Positions 33,816 to 45,683 of a stretch of 64,000 nt of DNA are shown one piece after another (positions within the stretch are counted from its first letter, which is position 1; the number at the start of each line of letters is the position of its first letter). A program made the translations under genes and the position numbers. The DNA is from Oenanthe sinensis. Its lineage: Eukaryota > Streptophyta > Magnoliopsida > Apiales > Apiaceae. Below the pieces are notes generated by a model that was not told where the DNA came from, made no database searches, and saw only the letters and a list, made by a program, of their open reading frames with translations. The stretch is from the NCBI GenBank assembly GCA_028671895.1, contig CM053799.1, positions 43,339,455-43,403,454 on the forward strand, written 5' to 3'.

Positions 33816-34471
33816 ACATGCACCATTAAGATGTATGATGTATATCTCCAATGTTAGGGAACAAAACCCGAGATAACCAACCAATGCAAAGCACACACAA
33901 CATAATTATATCTGCATCCCAACTTGTATTATTAATCAAAACAGTTATCAATAATACAACCAATCAATCACGAATACTTAAGCCTAACAATATCTCACGG
34001 TGTTTCTAAATTGCATGTTCAAGCTTATCCATTAAATATATTATGACTATATATATATATTCATCTCAAACTTAGCCACCAAGACTTACCATACTTGTTA
34101 CAAAAGTTTAATCATACTTGGTTTCTAATCATCTACCCAAGTCTAATCATACTTGGTATCTAATTACTTACCTTTGTGACCAAGACCATCTATAATAATT
34201 GTCCAATATAATTATTATTATCCATAATAATTATCCAAATATAATTATTATACTACTCATATTTATCTTGAATCACCAAAAATCATACTACAAAATTGGG
34301 TTTAACCCAAATGACATATATACATACATGATGTATGTATATGTTGATGACAGGATATTCGTGTGAAAGATAATAAAAGAGAATTATGATGATTTATCAT
34401 AATGCGAGTTAATGCTCATTTCAACTCGCGATGTCTGGCGAGTAGCCCTCACGCAACTGAAGTTACCGAGC
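33816..34471. other. Non-coding DNA between aldolase fragment and MITE
   Basis: AT-rich with no gene recognised. A short palindrome around CATACATGATGTATG lies near 34322-34340. A TGTTAGGGAAC at 33854 looks like an LTR terminus, but no matching end or target duplication was found. Confidence 0.4.
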
Positions 34472-34474
34472 TTA

Positions 34475-34763
34475 GAGCATCTCCAACGGTGTTGGCTAAA
34501 ATAATATAAAATAATGATCGGCTAAAATTTATCGAATCAGTAAGGTAATGTGCTCCAATGAGATTGACTATAATGATTAATTTTACATGTACAGCTTTGT
34601 TACAGCTCTTGAGAGGTTCGATAAATTTAACCAATGTAAAGAGGTTAACTATAATTTTACCTAGGGATTTTGGATGGTTGGAGCTTCAAAATTTATACAT
34701 ATTATCTATAATATCTGCCATGCAGGATTTTTTAACTAATGGTTTCTCCCATTGGAGATGCTC
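34475..34763. mobile_element. MITE with GAGCATCTCCAA termini
   Basis: This 289-bp element starts GAGCATCTCCAACGG and ends CATTGGAGATGCTC, so the terminal inverted repeats match over the outer 12 bases. TTA flanks both ends (34472-34474 and 34764-34766). The TTA target fits Harbinger/Tourist-like MITEs. There is no coding capacity. Confidence 0.85.
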
Positions 34764-34766
34764 TTA

Positions 34767-36786
34767 GGGGCTATGTATATAAAATGTGAACTTTGATATA
34801 TGGTTGAACCGTTCAAAATATTTTTTTTGATGATTGGTGTGTATTTTGGGATAAACTTGAATGGCCGGAGAGTATATAAGCCATTTTTTATATTATCTTT
34901 ATGCCCGAAGAGTGAAACAAATATTAAAAACTTACAGAAACTCCGGCAGGGAGTTCACAGTAACCAGTTAGGAGGGCAAATACGTAGTTCTGACCATTAT
35001 AACGAGCCTCGTGAATAGAGAAAAGGGTGAGAAAATGCTAACGATATCCATAAAAGTTAAAGTCTTATAGAAGACAATAAAACTCTAATGGAAGTAATTA
35101 GCTTAGTGACAACACTTAAATCAGGAAAAAGCCCCTCCATATGCAAATCTAGCTGCCTGCTTATTTGGATATGCCATGAACTTTATCGCTCAGTTTACCT
35201 GGGATGGGTGAACATCTCACCCTCGTCATTAGGTCCATCCACAACCTCAATCTCTCATAAAATTCTCAATGTCCAGTCTTTTCATTTATAATAATTTAGT
35301 ATATATAGATTACAAGACCAACCTAACATACTCCCATGACTTAATGACAACTAACCTGAGCTTTTAGAACCACTACTTTGCACTTCCGCTAAGTGATGCC
35401 ATAAATAGCTTACACCTGGCTAGAGTTGAAACCGTATACACCTCCATTTTAGTATTAAATCGGATCAGGTATTCCACTAGGTCATCCTCAATATTGAATG
35501 TCATCCTTTAATTTTGATCTACTCAATTAGTTTAATTCTAAAATTTTGTTTAATTAATTTCTTTTCAATCCGGTCGAAGACGCTGTTTGACCTCATCTCA
35601 AAGGGCGTTGGCTCATGGTGCAACCCTGCTAGACCTCCTCTCATTCCAAAGACTCTTTTTTCCTTGATAAATTTTAAAAAATTTAAAATAAAATATTATT
35701 ATATATTCTTTGTTTTAGGATTTTACTAATCATTTTTCTGCAATAATTATTATGTACTCTCTATTGTCTATTTTCACTGTTTACTTATTAATTTTCTGCA
35801 TGAGGTGGTTTAACGATTCAAGTTATATATGTATCATAAATGTGTACGTATATCATTTAATATAGCATATCTCATAATAAATATACATTATAGTTAAATA
35901 TAATATATTTGATATTATAAGGAGAAATTGGTATAAAATTCTAGAGGTTACCGGAAATTGTTGCTATTTTGATGAAGACACGAAGAACATAGAATAGAAT
36001 TTGATGGATTTTTTAATATAAATGATAGATAAAATATTGGTTTTAGTCATATGTGATAAATGTCTACATATCGTATTAGGTTTTAAGTTGCACGCAGTTC
36101 TTGAAAAAACTGAGATGGATTAAAGTTTTGTCCTGTTCATCGGATCCCAAGTCCGCAGAATGTTTGAGAGCCACCCCCAAGTAGCCCGTAGGACTTTAAG
36201 TCTGTAATGGAATCTTGAAGAAATGTGCCTCTCGATCTCCTAGGGAGTTGTCTAAGAAGTGTTATTGCAGAAATCATTTGAGAAGCGACCTTGCGCGCAT
36301 GAGTTATATATATGTATAGTTGATCATGCAGGGGTGTAGTAGTGAGACGATCGAGCCCGTAGGGGTATCCTGAGGTTGATACGAGCCCACAGAATTAACT
36401 AGTAGCTTGTTTTCAGATCAAGATATATATAATGAGATGTGACCGGCCAGCATGCAAATGAAAAAGGTGAACCAATCGAGCCCTCACTCTCGTAGCTTTT
36501 GAATGAGAAATGTGATGTGAACTGAACCTGGAGGATCACCTCTTCGGTTCGGATCTTCTACATATCTCTGTTCAAGTAATGCCTAATAAGCTAATAGAAT
36601 GAGGTAGCAAGACGTCGGGTTGAGTTGTTCTTATGTTAGCTTGTGTGGTTAATCGGGGTTGGAAATGTTGGAAATGTGATGTTGATGAATGAGCTCAAAG
36701 TGAATCATGATGCTAACTTGCTAAGGAGACCTACTTTTGAAATGGATTATATAAAATATTAGGCAAAAATTATATGTAGAACCTTG
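34767..36786. other. Intergenic DNA, no gene recognised
   Basis: This two-kilobase stretch is less AT-rich in places (36090-36420) but has no open frame with a recognisable product, and no splice-consistent exon series was found. It may hold eroded sequence of unknown origin. Confidence 0.4.
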
Positions 36787-36877
36787 TATATGGAGTACTA
36801 AATGGAGAATATATATATACTACATTATCTTTTGCTGAACATAATATATATACGTTCTCCATTTAGTACTCCATATA
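36787..36877. repeat. Strong hairpin-forming inverted repeat
   Basis: The arms are 33 bases each (36787-36819 and 36845-36877) with two mismatches and a 25-base loop. The arm core is TATATGGAGTACTAAATGG. It could be a tiny foldback element or the source of a small-RNA precursor. Nothing else identifies it. Confidence 0.85.
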
Positions 36878-37020
36878 ATCAACTCTCATTTGATATATAA
36901 AATATCAACTATGTAATGATCTTCGTATTTATAAGATGAAAGGTCTATGAACAAAAAAAAAGAACCTTTTTCTCTATTTTTTAAACAATTAGAAAATTTT
37001 GTAATATTAATTACGAGTTA

Positions 37021-37295
37021 CTCCCTCAGTCTCATTTTAATTGGCTGAGTTTCTATTTTAGTTTGTCCCAAAAATCTGTCTTCTTTCTTTTAATATAGAT
37101 TTAAATTTCACTCATACCCTTATTAATTATGCATTGGTAATATACTATTTGTATTATTAAATGCAAAAACTTATCTTTTATACTTATGCATTAATGCAAT
37201 TATAAGAGTATTATAGTTAAAGTAGAGATAAAATTTATTTTTTCTTAATATGTGTGTAAAAGTCAAATAAATCAGTTAAAATGGGACAGAGGGAG
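37021..37295. mobile_element. Stowaway MITE
   Basis: This 275-bp element begins CTCCCTCAGTCTCATTTTAA and ends AAAATGGGACAGAGGGAG. The ends are inverted repeats of about 25 bases. TA flanks both sides (37019-37020 and 37296-37297), the Tc1/mariner target. The terminal consensus is that of plant Stowaway elements. Confidence 0.93.
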
Positions 37296-37297
37296 TA

Positions 37298-37917
37298 TAT
37301 GATAACAAATCGTATGAACTGTGGGAAATAACAAAAGTTATAAATTATAATTTTTAATAATTTGAGCATAATTCGCATATGAAAGTACGTAAGTAAATTT
37401 GAATTCATCTCTTGTGATAAACAAATTGAATTCAATTTTTGCTTTTGACAAAATGTTGGATTCAAATTTAATTATTATAAAAAATCTAAATATATTCGGA
37501 AAGATATGACAAATAAAAGATTTTTGCATTCTGATTTTTTAAACTATGCATTATAAGTATATTTAATATTGGTTTGGTGTTTTTAAAGTTTAATTATTGT
37601 AGAAAAACATACAATACTAATTCAAAAAACTGTTCTTATTTATATTATATTATTTTAAAAAACTTAGCCATTTAAATTTTCAGATTTTCTTCAGATCTAT
37701 TTCATATCCTTCAGATCTATTTTCAAATCTGACGTTTTTTTAAATGATTTTATTATCATATGCTATGTTTTTCTATAACTATATGAGGCGGTGTCATTAT
37801 TGTTGACGTTTTGACCATATATGATAGTTATTATATGTCTTGAATGACAGTTTTGTGTCATATTAGATGACTTTTATTGACAAATTGAGAGTTTTATGTA
37901 TCAAAAATCCTTTTAAT
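37298..37917. other. AT-rich spacer, no gene recognised
   Basis: AT-rich DNA between the Stowaway MITE and the Athila-type element. There is a short direct repeat of CTTCAGATCTATTT (around 37689 and 37711). Nothing else was noted. Confidence 0.4.
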
Positions 37918-37922
37918 TAGAT

Positions 37923-38880
37923 TGATGGGTCCATAATTAATACATCTTTAATACCTATTTTATGTTTGTTTTCGTAATTTTATTAGTTAATTAATTATTT
38001 TTTATTTTTTTTGTAGGAAATTAATTAAAATCAGAATTGTAGCAGAAAAAGAAGAATACAAGGAAGGAGGTGAAGATTACTTGGAGGCAAAGAAAAATGA
38101 GATAAAATCGAATGCTTGTTGGAGAAGAAAAAAAAATAGAAGGAAATATTTAGAATTCAATTTTTAATCGATATAGAAAACCTACATTATTTCCCCTATA
38201 TATATGGGTCTCCTATCTGGTATTTCAAGACCTAGACCTTGAACCATAACTTTAACTTTAGTTTTCAATAGTTAGGAGTAGGAGTAGGAGTAGAGTACTT
38301 TTATTTTCTTTCTCTTTCAATACACTTTGTCTATTATTTGCATGACTTATATTATTTGCTTTGTTTTGTTCTTCAATCATGTCTAGCTAATTCTCTAGCC
38401 CTAGGATGAAGGTGAAGTTAGTTGATTATTTTTAGTATTTGTTTGTTCCTATTATTTGATTCTCATGATTTTTTTGGTGCTTAATTGTTTGATTAACAAA
38501 GTGATTTTGATATATTATTGTTACCGAATTTATTTTTCATAGCCTATGCTTGCTCCATGAAGTTTTGATGGGTTATTGTTAGATAATAAGTTTCATAGTA
38601 TATGCTTGTCTCGTTAATTGATATTTATTTATTGAAGAAAGAGAATTGATTTTTAGGGCAAGTTGGATATTAATTGTGATTAATTGATGGATTCAGATTC
38701 TTAGGTTTTCCATATTTATTTATTCTTATTTGCTTATTAGGTTAAACAAATCTCATCTCAGCATTATTTGTCTAGTCTGCCTGATTTATTTGTTAGGGTT
38801 TGGAAATTTTATAGTCTCTGAGGATCGATCTGTGATTGCTACAATTAAACACTGTGCGCTTGCAGTATTTTTACACATCA
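37923..38880 (+). repeat. 5' LTR of the Athila-type element
   Basis: This 958-bp LTR runs from TGATGGGTCC to ACACATCA. From about 38060 on it matches 43955-44788 with few differences, and the primer-binding site follows directly. Confidence 0.88.
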
Positions 38881-38882
38881 AG

Positions 38883-38904
38883 TTTTTGGCGCCGCTGCCG
38901 GGGA
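38883..38904 (+). other. Primer-binding site
   Basis: TTTTTGGCGCCGCTGCCGGG directly follows the 5' LTR. This is the form used by Athila-type Gypsy elements. It fixes the LTR end and the element's strand. Confidence 0.85.
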
Positions 38905-39823
38905 CTATTGGTAATTTTTACTCCTTAATATTTAATTCTTCAGATTAGTTTCTTGTTTTCCTTTGTTTTTTTAGGGATTTGTGAAGCGGAGAAAAGTTTG
39001 GACAAGAAGATCTTTAGAAGGCATCGTTGTCTCCTTAGAAATTTTTGGAAAGCACTTTTCGATATTCTGTATCACCTCTCTAAATTTTGTTTTTTTCTCC
39101 AATATTAAGAAAATCAAAAAAAAATAAATATTAAAAAAAAATCAAAAAAAAAGTTAGTTATTTGTCTTGTTAAAAACCAATTTGTTGCATCATTCATATC
39201 TCACATAGGAGCACATCATCTAGTTTTTTTATTGTATTTTATTTCTTTCCATCTTATAATTGTGGTGATTGCTGGATGAAAGAGGTACGTACAATTTAGA
39301 TTATTAATTCACGTAGTGTAGTGCATCCATAGTTGTTTATTTTCTCATTCTTTGTGTGTAGCATTCATTCAATCAATCTTAAGGGTGCCACCCTATTACA
39401 GGATAAGGTAAGGGATTTCATCACCCTTTCCTTGGCCTATAAATCACTAATACGTTCATCTTGCATTCCTCTTACCTTAATAAAATCAAGTAGACGTTGG
39501 CCCCTAGGATTTCGTGCTCACTTAGGAAGAAAACCTAAGACGAGACAAATCTTTACGTATTCTTACTTTTGGTGTCTAGGAAAGCGAGAGCTTACCTGGC
39601 CAATTTGGATTGGTGTCTAGAAAGGTGGTTAGCCTCTTGGCAATGCTTCCATCTGCCTGGCCAATCAGTTTGAATATTTCTAGATTTGTGACTCTTAGTA
39701 TTATCTTAAAGTTAGGAGCAGGTCTATAATTTTTCTAGGTTAACATAGACATAGGATTTTTCTTTTGTATTTTTTTAGGTCTTTAGTTCTATCTCTTGTT
39801 TGCTACGTGCTTACTTGTAAGTC

Positions 39824-40437
39824 ATGTCTATTCCACTTAGAGACCGTTGTTATCCCACTCCTTCCGCCCAACCCTCATGCATAGTCCTACCAACAGTAAA
39901 TGGTAATAATTTTGAAATCAAATCTCACCACATTAGCATGTTACCTAGGTTTACTGGGGTAGAGGGGGAGGATCCATATCTTTTCATCCGAGAGTTTGAG
40001 GAAGTTTGTGCCCTACAGAAATTTCAACAATTGACTGATGACTCCATTAAATTGAGACTTATCAACTTTGCTCTTAAAGAAAATTCTAAAAAATGGTTAT
40101 ATAGTCTACCCATTAATTCTATTTCAACTTGGGAGGGATTTGTAAGCATATTTCTAAAAAAATATTTTCCAAACCATAAGGCCAACAAACTTAGGAATGA
40201 AATCAACCAATTTCAACAAAATCAAAATGAGTCTTTTTAGAAATATTTTGATAGATTTAAAAGTCTGTTGTCCCAGTGTCCTCAACATGGTATAGAACAA
40301 TGGAGACTTTGTAAAATTCTTTATGAAGCCTTAGATAGTCCAACTACTTCTTTGTTAGAGTCAATGTGTCAAGGTAAGTTCATGGATAAAAATGAAGAAG
40401 AAGATTGACAATTTTTTGAGGAGTTAGCTGAAAAACA
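39824..40437 (+). pseudogene. Athila-type gag, N-terminal part with two stops
   Basis: The frame opens MSIPLRDRCYPTPSAQP and runs through the retrotransposon gag domain (FTGVEGEDPYLFIREFEEVC, KKWLYSLPINSISTWEGF, KYFPNHKANKLRNEINQF). A TAG at 40238-40240 interrupts it right before KYFDRFKSLLSQCPQHGIE, which continues in the same frame. A TGA at about 40406-40408 interrupts it again before QFFEELAEK. A one-base shift near 40437 moves the frame into the ORF at 40438. Gag forms the particle that packages element RNA. The ~940-base leader before it is typical of the group. With these breaks no full Gag is made from this copy. Confidence 0.85.
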
Positions 40438-42636
40438 ATGTTGTGGGAATCAACTAGGGAACCAAGTCAAGAAATCGAAAAACCTAGCTCATCTAAAGGC
40501 ATATATGTAGTTGGTAATTCTATTGCAACTGAAGCTAAATTAGCTACACTCACAAGAAGATTAGAAGCCTTAGAAACCAACAGCGTGTCTTCACAAGTGT
40601 CCTGTGCAAACTATAACTCATCTAATCATGTGATAGAAAATTGCCTTGAAATTCAACAAGCTAATGCCATGTTTCAAGCGAGAGTTATGAATGATTCCTT
40701 TTCACCAACTTACAACCCTGGTTGGAAAAATTACCAAAATTTCTCATGGAACCAAGGTCAATACAATCAGTATAACCAACCATCTCAACCTGCTTTTCAA
40801 AATTCCAATCATGGTCCATTTCCAACTCAAAATCCCAACTCATGTCCTTCTCAAAACTTTGACCCATATCCAACTTCTATTTCAATTCCTTCGAATCCTC
40901 CTGGTTTTAATGAAACTGATAAGAAAATGAATTTCTTGGAAAAGAGTATTGACGGGTTATTGAAATCCCAAGCTAATATAACTCAATCTCAACAGGCTTT
41001 CATGCAAACTATGACTCAAGATAGGCAGTTACTAAATTCCAATACTCAAGCCATATCTAAACTAGAGGTCCAAATCAATCAGTTAGCCAACACAATTAGT
41101 GAGAGAGAGAGAAACCGATTTCCTGGTCAACCTGAGGTTAATCCTAAATTTCATCAAAACCAAAAATCTCATGAAAATGTGAATTCCATCATCTCTCTTA
41201 GGTCCGGTAATCAATTCAACAATCATGCTGGTCTCAATACTCAAGAGGAAGAAAAACTCATTTCTGAACCAAATCCTTTACTCTTAAATCCTAGTCCTGA
41301 CCAATCCTTGTCTCCCAAGAATTCTGAAGTAGTAGTGCAAGCTAGTGAACCTTTCAAATCTGATGAACCACCTTCAAAACCCATCTCTAAAAAAGTCTTT
41401 AAGCCAAAAGCCCCATTTCATCAAAGGCTTACTTCAAACAAACAATCTCCTCAATTGGATAAGATTTTGGAAGTCTTTAAACAAGTCAAGATCAACATTC
41501 CTCGTTTAGATGTAATTCAACAAATTCCCTCTTATACGAAGTGTCTAAAAGATTTGTGTACTCATAAAAAAACCACTCATGTTCCTAAGAAAGCTTTCCT
41601 AACGTCTCTTGTTAGTTATATCATATCGCATCAAATCCCTGTGAAGTATAAGGATCCTAGTTGTCCTACAATCTCTTGTGTCATAGGTGATACTTTCATT
41701 GACAAAGCTTTACTTGATCTAGGAGCTAGTGTGAAGCTTCTTCCATTATCTGTCTATCAAACTTTGGGTTTAGGTGAGCTTAAAAAGACTAATGTCACTC
41801 TTCAGTTAGTTGATCGTTCTATCAAAACTCCTAAGGGCATATTGGAGGATGTGTTAATTAAGGTTGGTGATTTTGTCTTTCCCGTGGATTTTGTTGTTCT
41901 CGAGACTGAACTTGTCAAAAATTTTAAAAATCAAATTCCTATCATTTTAGGAAGACCTTTTCTTGCTACTTCCAATGTTTTGATCAACTGTATGAATGGT
42001 TCGATGAAACTAATTTTTGGAAACATGACTCTAGATCTTAATATTTTTAATGTGGGAAGTCAATCCAATGATCTTTATGACCAACCTGTAGGAGTTAATT
42101 TCATTGTTGATGTTGTGTCTTGGTCGAATCTTGAGGATAGTTTGATTGAGTCTTTTCTTGAACATGATGTTTTGTTAGAGTATGAGAGTAATAAAGAACT
42201 TCATGAGTTGTACCAAAATTTCACTTCTGATGAGATGTTAGATGAATTGAATAGTATTTGTTCTAAACATGAAACCCAATTGGAGGTTATTTCTTTTGAG
42301 CCTAGGACCGTTATTAAGACTTCTGTAGGTGAGCCACCCCCACTTAATTCAAAACCTTTTCTATCCAATTTTGGTCAGTCCTTTGTAGGTTTCAATGAAA
42401 CTCATCATGCTTTTATTTCTAATGACTTAGTCCATGATCAAAAATTTCAAGTAATCAGTCTGCCAAAACAATTTAAAGAAGCTTCTAATTGGTTTATGGA
42501 TTATGTTAGGGATATGAGTTTTATCTTGTTGCGAGATCATATATTTCTAGTGGATAATGTTGTTCTTGATAATGTGTTTCAACAGTGTGCTTACTCTACG
42601 ATGAAAGAAGTTTTTCCTCGATGTGGTGTTGGTTAG
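40438..42636 (+). CDS. Athila-type gag C-terminus and aspartic protease region (732 aa)
   Basis: This long open frame continues the broken gag. Residues ~25-110 hold a coiled-coil-like and linker segment (LATLTRRLEAL) and a Cys/His stretch (SCANYNSSNHVIENC) that looks like a degenerate zinc knuckle. An Asn/Gln/Pro-rich part follows (residues ~95-165), then SIISLRSGNQF (~260). The retropepsin-like domain lies near residues 410-550, with the active-site segment ALLDLGASVKLLP, TLQLVDRSIKTPKG, FPVDFVVLE and IILGRPFLATS. The catalytic motif reads DLG rather than DTG/DSG, as is usual in Athila. The last ~190 residues (from about 545) lead to a stop with no RT following. ATG 40438 is probably not the native start, only the first after a frameshift. 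The frame is surprisingly open compared with the upstream gag. Confidence 0.85.
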   Translation: MLWESTREPSQEIEKPSSSKGIYVVGNSIATEAKLATLTRRLEALETNSVSSQVSCANYNSSNHVIENCLEIQQANAMFQARVMNDSFSPTYNPGWKNYQNFSWNQGQYNQYNQPSQPAFQNSNHGPFPTQNPNSCPSQNFDPYPTSISIPSNPPGFNETDKKMNFLEKSIDGLLKSQANITQSQQAFMQTMTQDRQLLNSNTQAISKLEVQINQLANTISERERNRFPGQPEVNPKFHQNQKSHENVNSIISLRSGNQFNNHAGLNTQEEEKLISEPNPLLLNPSPDQSLSPKNSEVVVQASEPFKSDEPPSKPISKKVFKPKAPFHQRLTSNKQSPQLDKILEVFKQVKINIPRLDVIQQIPSYTKCLKDLCTHKKTTHVPKKAFLTSLVSYIISHQIPVKYKDPSCPTISCVIGDTFIDKALLDLGASVKLLPLSVYQTLGLGELKKTNVTLQLVDRSIKTPKGILEDVLIKVGDFVFPVDFVVLETELVKNFKNQIPIILGRPFLATSNVLINCMNGSMKLIFGNMTLDLNIFNVGSQSNDLYDQPVGVNFIVDVVSWSNLEDSLIESFLEHDVLLEYESNKELHELYQNFTSDEMLDELNSICSKHETQLEVISFEPRTVIKTSVGEPPPLNSKPFLSNFGQSFVGFNETHHAFISNDLVHDQKFQVISLPKQFKEASNWFMDYVRDMSFILLRDHIFLVDNVVLDNVFQQCAYSTMKEVFPRCGVG

Positions 42637-43954
42637 TAAGTTATTCTTGATTGTCTCCCATAGTCCAGTGTAGGTATGGGGGAGTAACTATGTGTGTGTG
42701 TTGAATAATAGTTCATTTTGCTTCATCCATCATGCTTTTATCAGGTATTCCCGTCCTTTTACTTTGTCATATCTCTCTTTGCATACATTGAGGACAATGC
42801 ATGATTTAAGTATGGGGGAGGGAATTAGTAGTATTATAAAAAATTCAAAAATCTAAAAAAATTAAAAAATTAGAAAATCCAAAAATAGAGATGTTTTAGC
42901 TAAGTTTTCCACTCTTATACTTTGATGCTAGTTGGTGTTAACAATTTTTTATAAAATTATATATATGTAATGCCTTGAGATAACTCGAACGTAGTTGAGT
43001 AGGGTTTTTTTCATGAAACTTGTGTCGAATAAATTTTTGCTTAAAAGTCCAAGATGACACTTATTGCACAAGGTCTTTGTTGGAAAGATTGTCTAGGAAA
43101 TTTTCGACACCTGAGAGAGAGCCCACATGTTAAAACAATGTCGAATCAAATATTTGTGAAAAATATATAAAGCATCAAGTACTCCTTTGATATCAATGGG
43201 TGGCAAATACAATGTTATATGAAAGGGACGATCCATGTACATGTGCTGGTATTAAGTGCGATTGTATGAGAAATAAATTTTTCTTGGTGACTTTTCACTG
43301 CCCTTGGTTACTGGAGAATTACTTGACGAGCTAGGATAAAAGCAGTAATTGACTAGTCTTGTTTTGTGGCCTTTGTTAATCGAGTTATTAAGTCCGTAGG
43401 GGTATTTTAAAACCTAGTGCCCTAAGACCAACTGGTTTGGGAGTCATTGACCCAAAGCTCGCTACATGGGAAACATAGAAAGCCTAAGAAAACAGACATT
43501 GCATAGTCAATTGGAAAAAAAACTGTGAAATTTGGCTAGATACTTGTTTTGATAGAGATTGGGTCAGTTCAATATTGGTTGAAAAAGAGGAAATGTACTT
43601 ATTCAATTGATTCTTCAGAGACCTATTTTCACGACACACCTTGGGAGTTTTTGCAAACGTTTGCGTCTATATAAGTGGATTTTAGATACCTACATCTTAT
43701 CTATTATTAGAAGTGTCTTTAAGGTATGTATTTTCCTAAAAATCTTCTTTTATTAACACCGATGCTAGCTAGAATATTTCACGGATTTTATGGGTATATC
43801 TTCTGTAAACCCTTAGGAGACAGCACTCCTCTGGTAGAGATCATCTACGAGTTTAAATGGGTTGGTAAACCTAAAATTACCCGTCACGCCTACGAAAAGG
43901 AGCATAGGACTTTTATAATATATATTTTTTTCTTTTGATTTTTCTCGAGGACGA
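42637..43954 (+). other. 3' non-coding tract of the Athila-type element
   Basis: This holds TATGGGGGAG twice (around 42677 and 42812) and TTGAGGACAATGCATG, a tract recurring near the 3' end of Athila/Tat elements. No pol motif was found on either strand. TTTTCTCGAGGACGAAAAAG just before 43955 is another typical 3' tract, after which the LTR should start. Here the first part of the LTR is missing. Confidence 0.7.
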
Positions 43955-44788
43955 AAAAGGAGAATACAAGAAAGGAGGTGAATATTACTTGGAGGCAAAG
44001 AAAAAGGAGATAAAATCGAATGCTTATTGGAGAAGAAAAAGAAATAGAAAGAAATATTTAGAATTCAATTTGTAATCGATATAGAAAACCTACATTATTT
44101 TCCCTATATATATGGGTCTCCTCTCTTGTATTTCAAGACCTAGACCTTGAACCATAACTTTAACTTTAATTTTCAATAGTTAGGAATAGGAGTAGGAGTA
44201 GAGTACTTTTATTTTCTTTCTCTTTCAATACACTTTGTCCATTATTTGCATGTCTTATATAATTTGCTTTGTTTTGTTCTTCAATCATGTCTAGCTAATT
44301 CTCTAGCCCTAGGATGAAGGTGAAGTTAGTTGATTATTTTTAGTATTTGTTTGTTCCTATTATTTGATTCTCATGATTTTTTTTGTGCTTAATTGTTTGA
44401 TTAACAAAGTGATTTTGATATATTATTGTTACCGAATTTATTTTTCATAGCCTATGCTTGCTCCATGAAGTTTTGACGGGTTATTGTTAGATAATAAGTT
44501 TCATAGTATATGCTTGTCTCGTTAATTGATATTTATTTATTGAAGAAAGAGAATTGATTTTTAGGGCAAGTTGGATATTAATTGTGATTAATTGATGGAT
44601 TCAGATTCTTAGATTTTCCATATTTATTTGATCTTATTTGCTTATTAGGTTAAACAAATCTCATCTCAACATTATTTGTCTAGTCTGCCTGATTTATTTG
44701 TTAGGGTTTGGAAATTTCATAGTCTCTGAAGATCGATCTGTGATTGCTACAATTAAACACTGTGCGCTTGCAGTATTTTTACACATCA
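43955..44788 (+). repeat. 3' LTR of the Athila-type element, truncated at its 5' side
   Basis: This matches the 5' LTR from about 38060 to 38880 and ends ACACATCA. The first ~115-135 bases of the LTR (from TGATGGGTCC) are absent. Confidence 0.85.
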
Positions 44789-44793
44789 TAGAT

Positions 44794-45683
44794 GTAATAT
44801 TATTATTATGGTTTTATGTTTTAAATCTTTTTTAGACTTATTATTTTATGCATTTTATAATTTCAGGGATACTTTTTCTAGATTAGATATCAGAGGTATT
44901 TGGCTATTTGCTGATTGGAGTATGGCCTTGACTGGAGTACGTCGGTAGAGAGAGGAGTGATCGTTTACCTGTAATCTGTTAGCATTAACTCAAATTTCAA
45001 ATTTTAATATGTATTTTATTTTTTTGGGTGTTTTTTTTTCGGACATTAAGATTTTATTGTCTAAACTTCCGGTGACATCTTTGCATGACATTCGGTTAAT
45101 TAGATGATAAACTTTTTGAATGAAAGAAACTCCTTTCTCCGTAATTTGTATTTTAACTCCGGATATTGTATTTCAATACTATTAATCAATAAGAAAGTTA
45201 CTTTTATAAAAAAAAAAAGTTTAATTATTGTAGAAAAAAATTGCTTCAGTTCGACTTTAAAATTCTTAACTTCATTATTTTTTTTCAATGATCTAATGAT
45301 ACATATGCGAATATCTTACATAATTAAGTAAACTAGCTCTAAAGCCCGTGCGAGACACAGGCATGCTCTAGAGGTATATTATGTGATCGTGATGAATATG
45401 TGATTTTGGTGAATAAGCGGTAATATTTTTGATAATTTAGTAAAACACGTATCTACAATTTGCAAATTTATAATTGTTCACTAATACCCATTATAATTGA
45501 GTGTAATTTTATTGCACGAGGTTTGTATGATTACAAAATAAATTATTATTGAATTGATATCATTTTACAATAGTATTGTAAATTTCTGGATGAAACAAAT
45601 ATAATCGACTGTAACATAGTATAACAAAGTCATGCAATCATTTTATTTTCACTCAATTAGCTATTGTGAGTTAAAAAAGAATA
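44794..45683. other. Intergenic DNA, no gene recognised
   Basis: AT-rich. A possible acceptor (ATAATTTCAG) near 44868 precedes a short, less AT-rich stretch (44870-44990), but no reading frame or partner exon supports a gene. Confidence 0.4.

Larger units (their letters stand above)
37923..44788 (+). mobile_element. Athila-type Gypsy element with gag-protease but no RT or integrase
   Basis: The element has an intact 5' LTR, a TTTTTGGCGCCGCTGCCGGG primer-binding site (from 38883), a broken gag, a protease region, a 3' non-coding tract with two TATGGGGGAG motifs, and a 3' LTR missing its first ~115 bases. A 5-bp target duplication TAGAT lies at 37918-37922 and 44789-44793. Length is 6866 bp. 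The primer-binding site and the TTGAGGACAATGCATG...TATGGGGGAG tract are characteristic of Athila/Tat elements. Between the protease (ends 42636) and the 3' LTR there is no trace of reverse transcriptase, RNase H or integrase. It is non-autonomous and would need enzymes from a relative. Confidence 0.88.

Noticed and set aside
33854..34440. Possible LTR starting TGTTAGGGAAC
   Set aside because: No matching CA end with a 5-bp target duplication and no second copy in the window.
36090..36420. A less AT-rich stretch that might be an exon
   Set aside because: All frames contain stops and no splice-consistent reading was found.
44868..44990. Possible terminal exon after an ATAATTTCAG acceptor
   Set aside because: No frame, no partner exon and no recognisable product.
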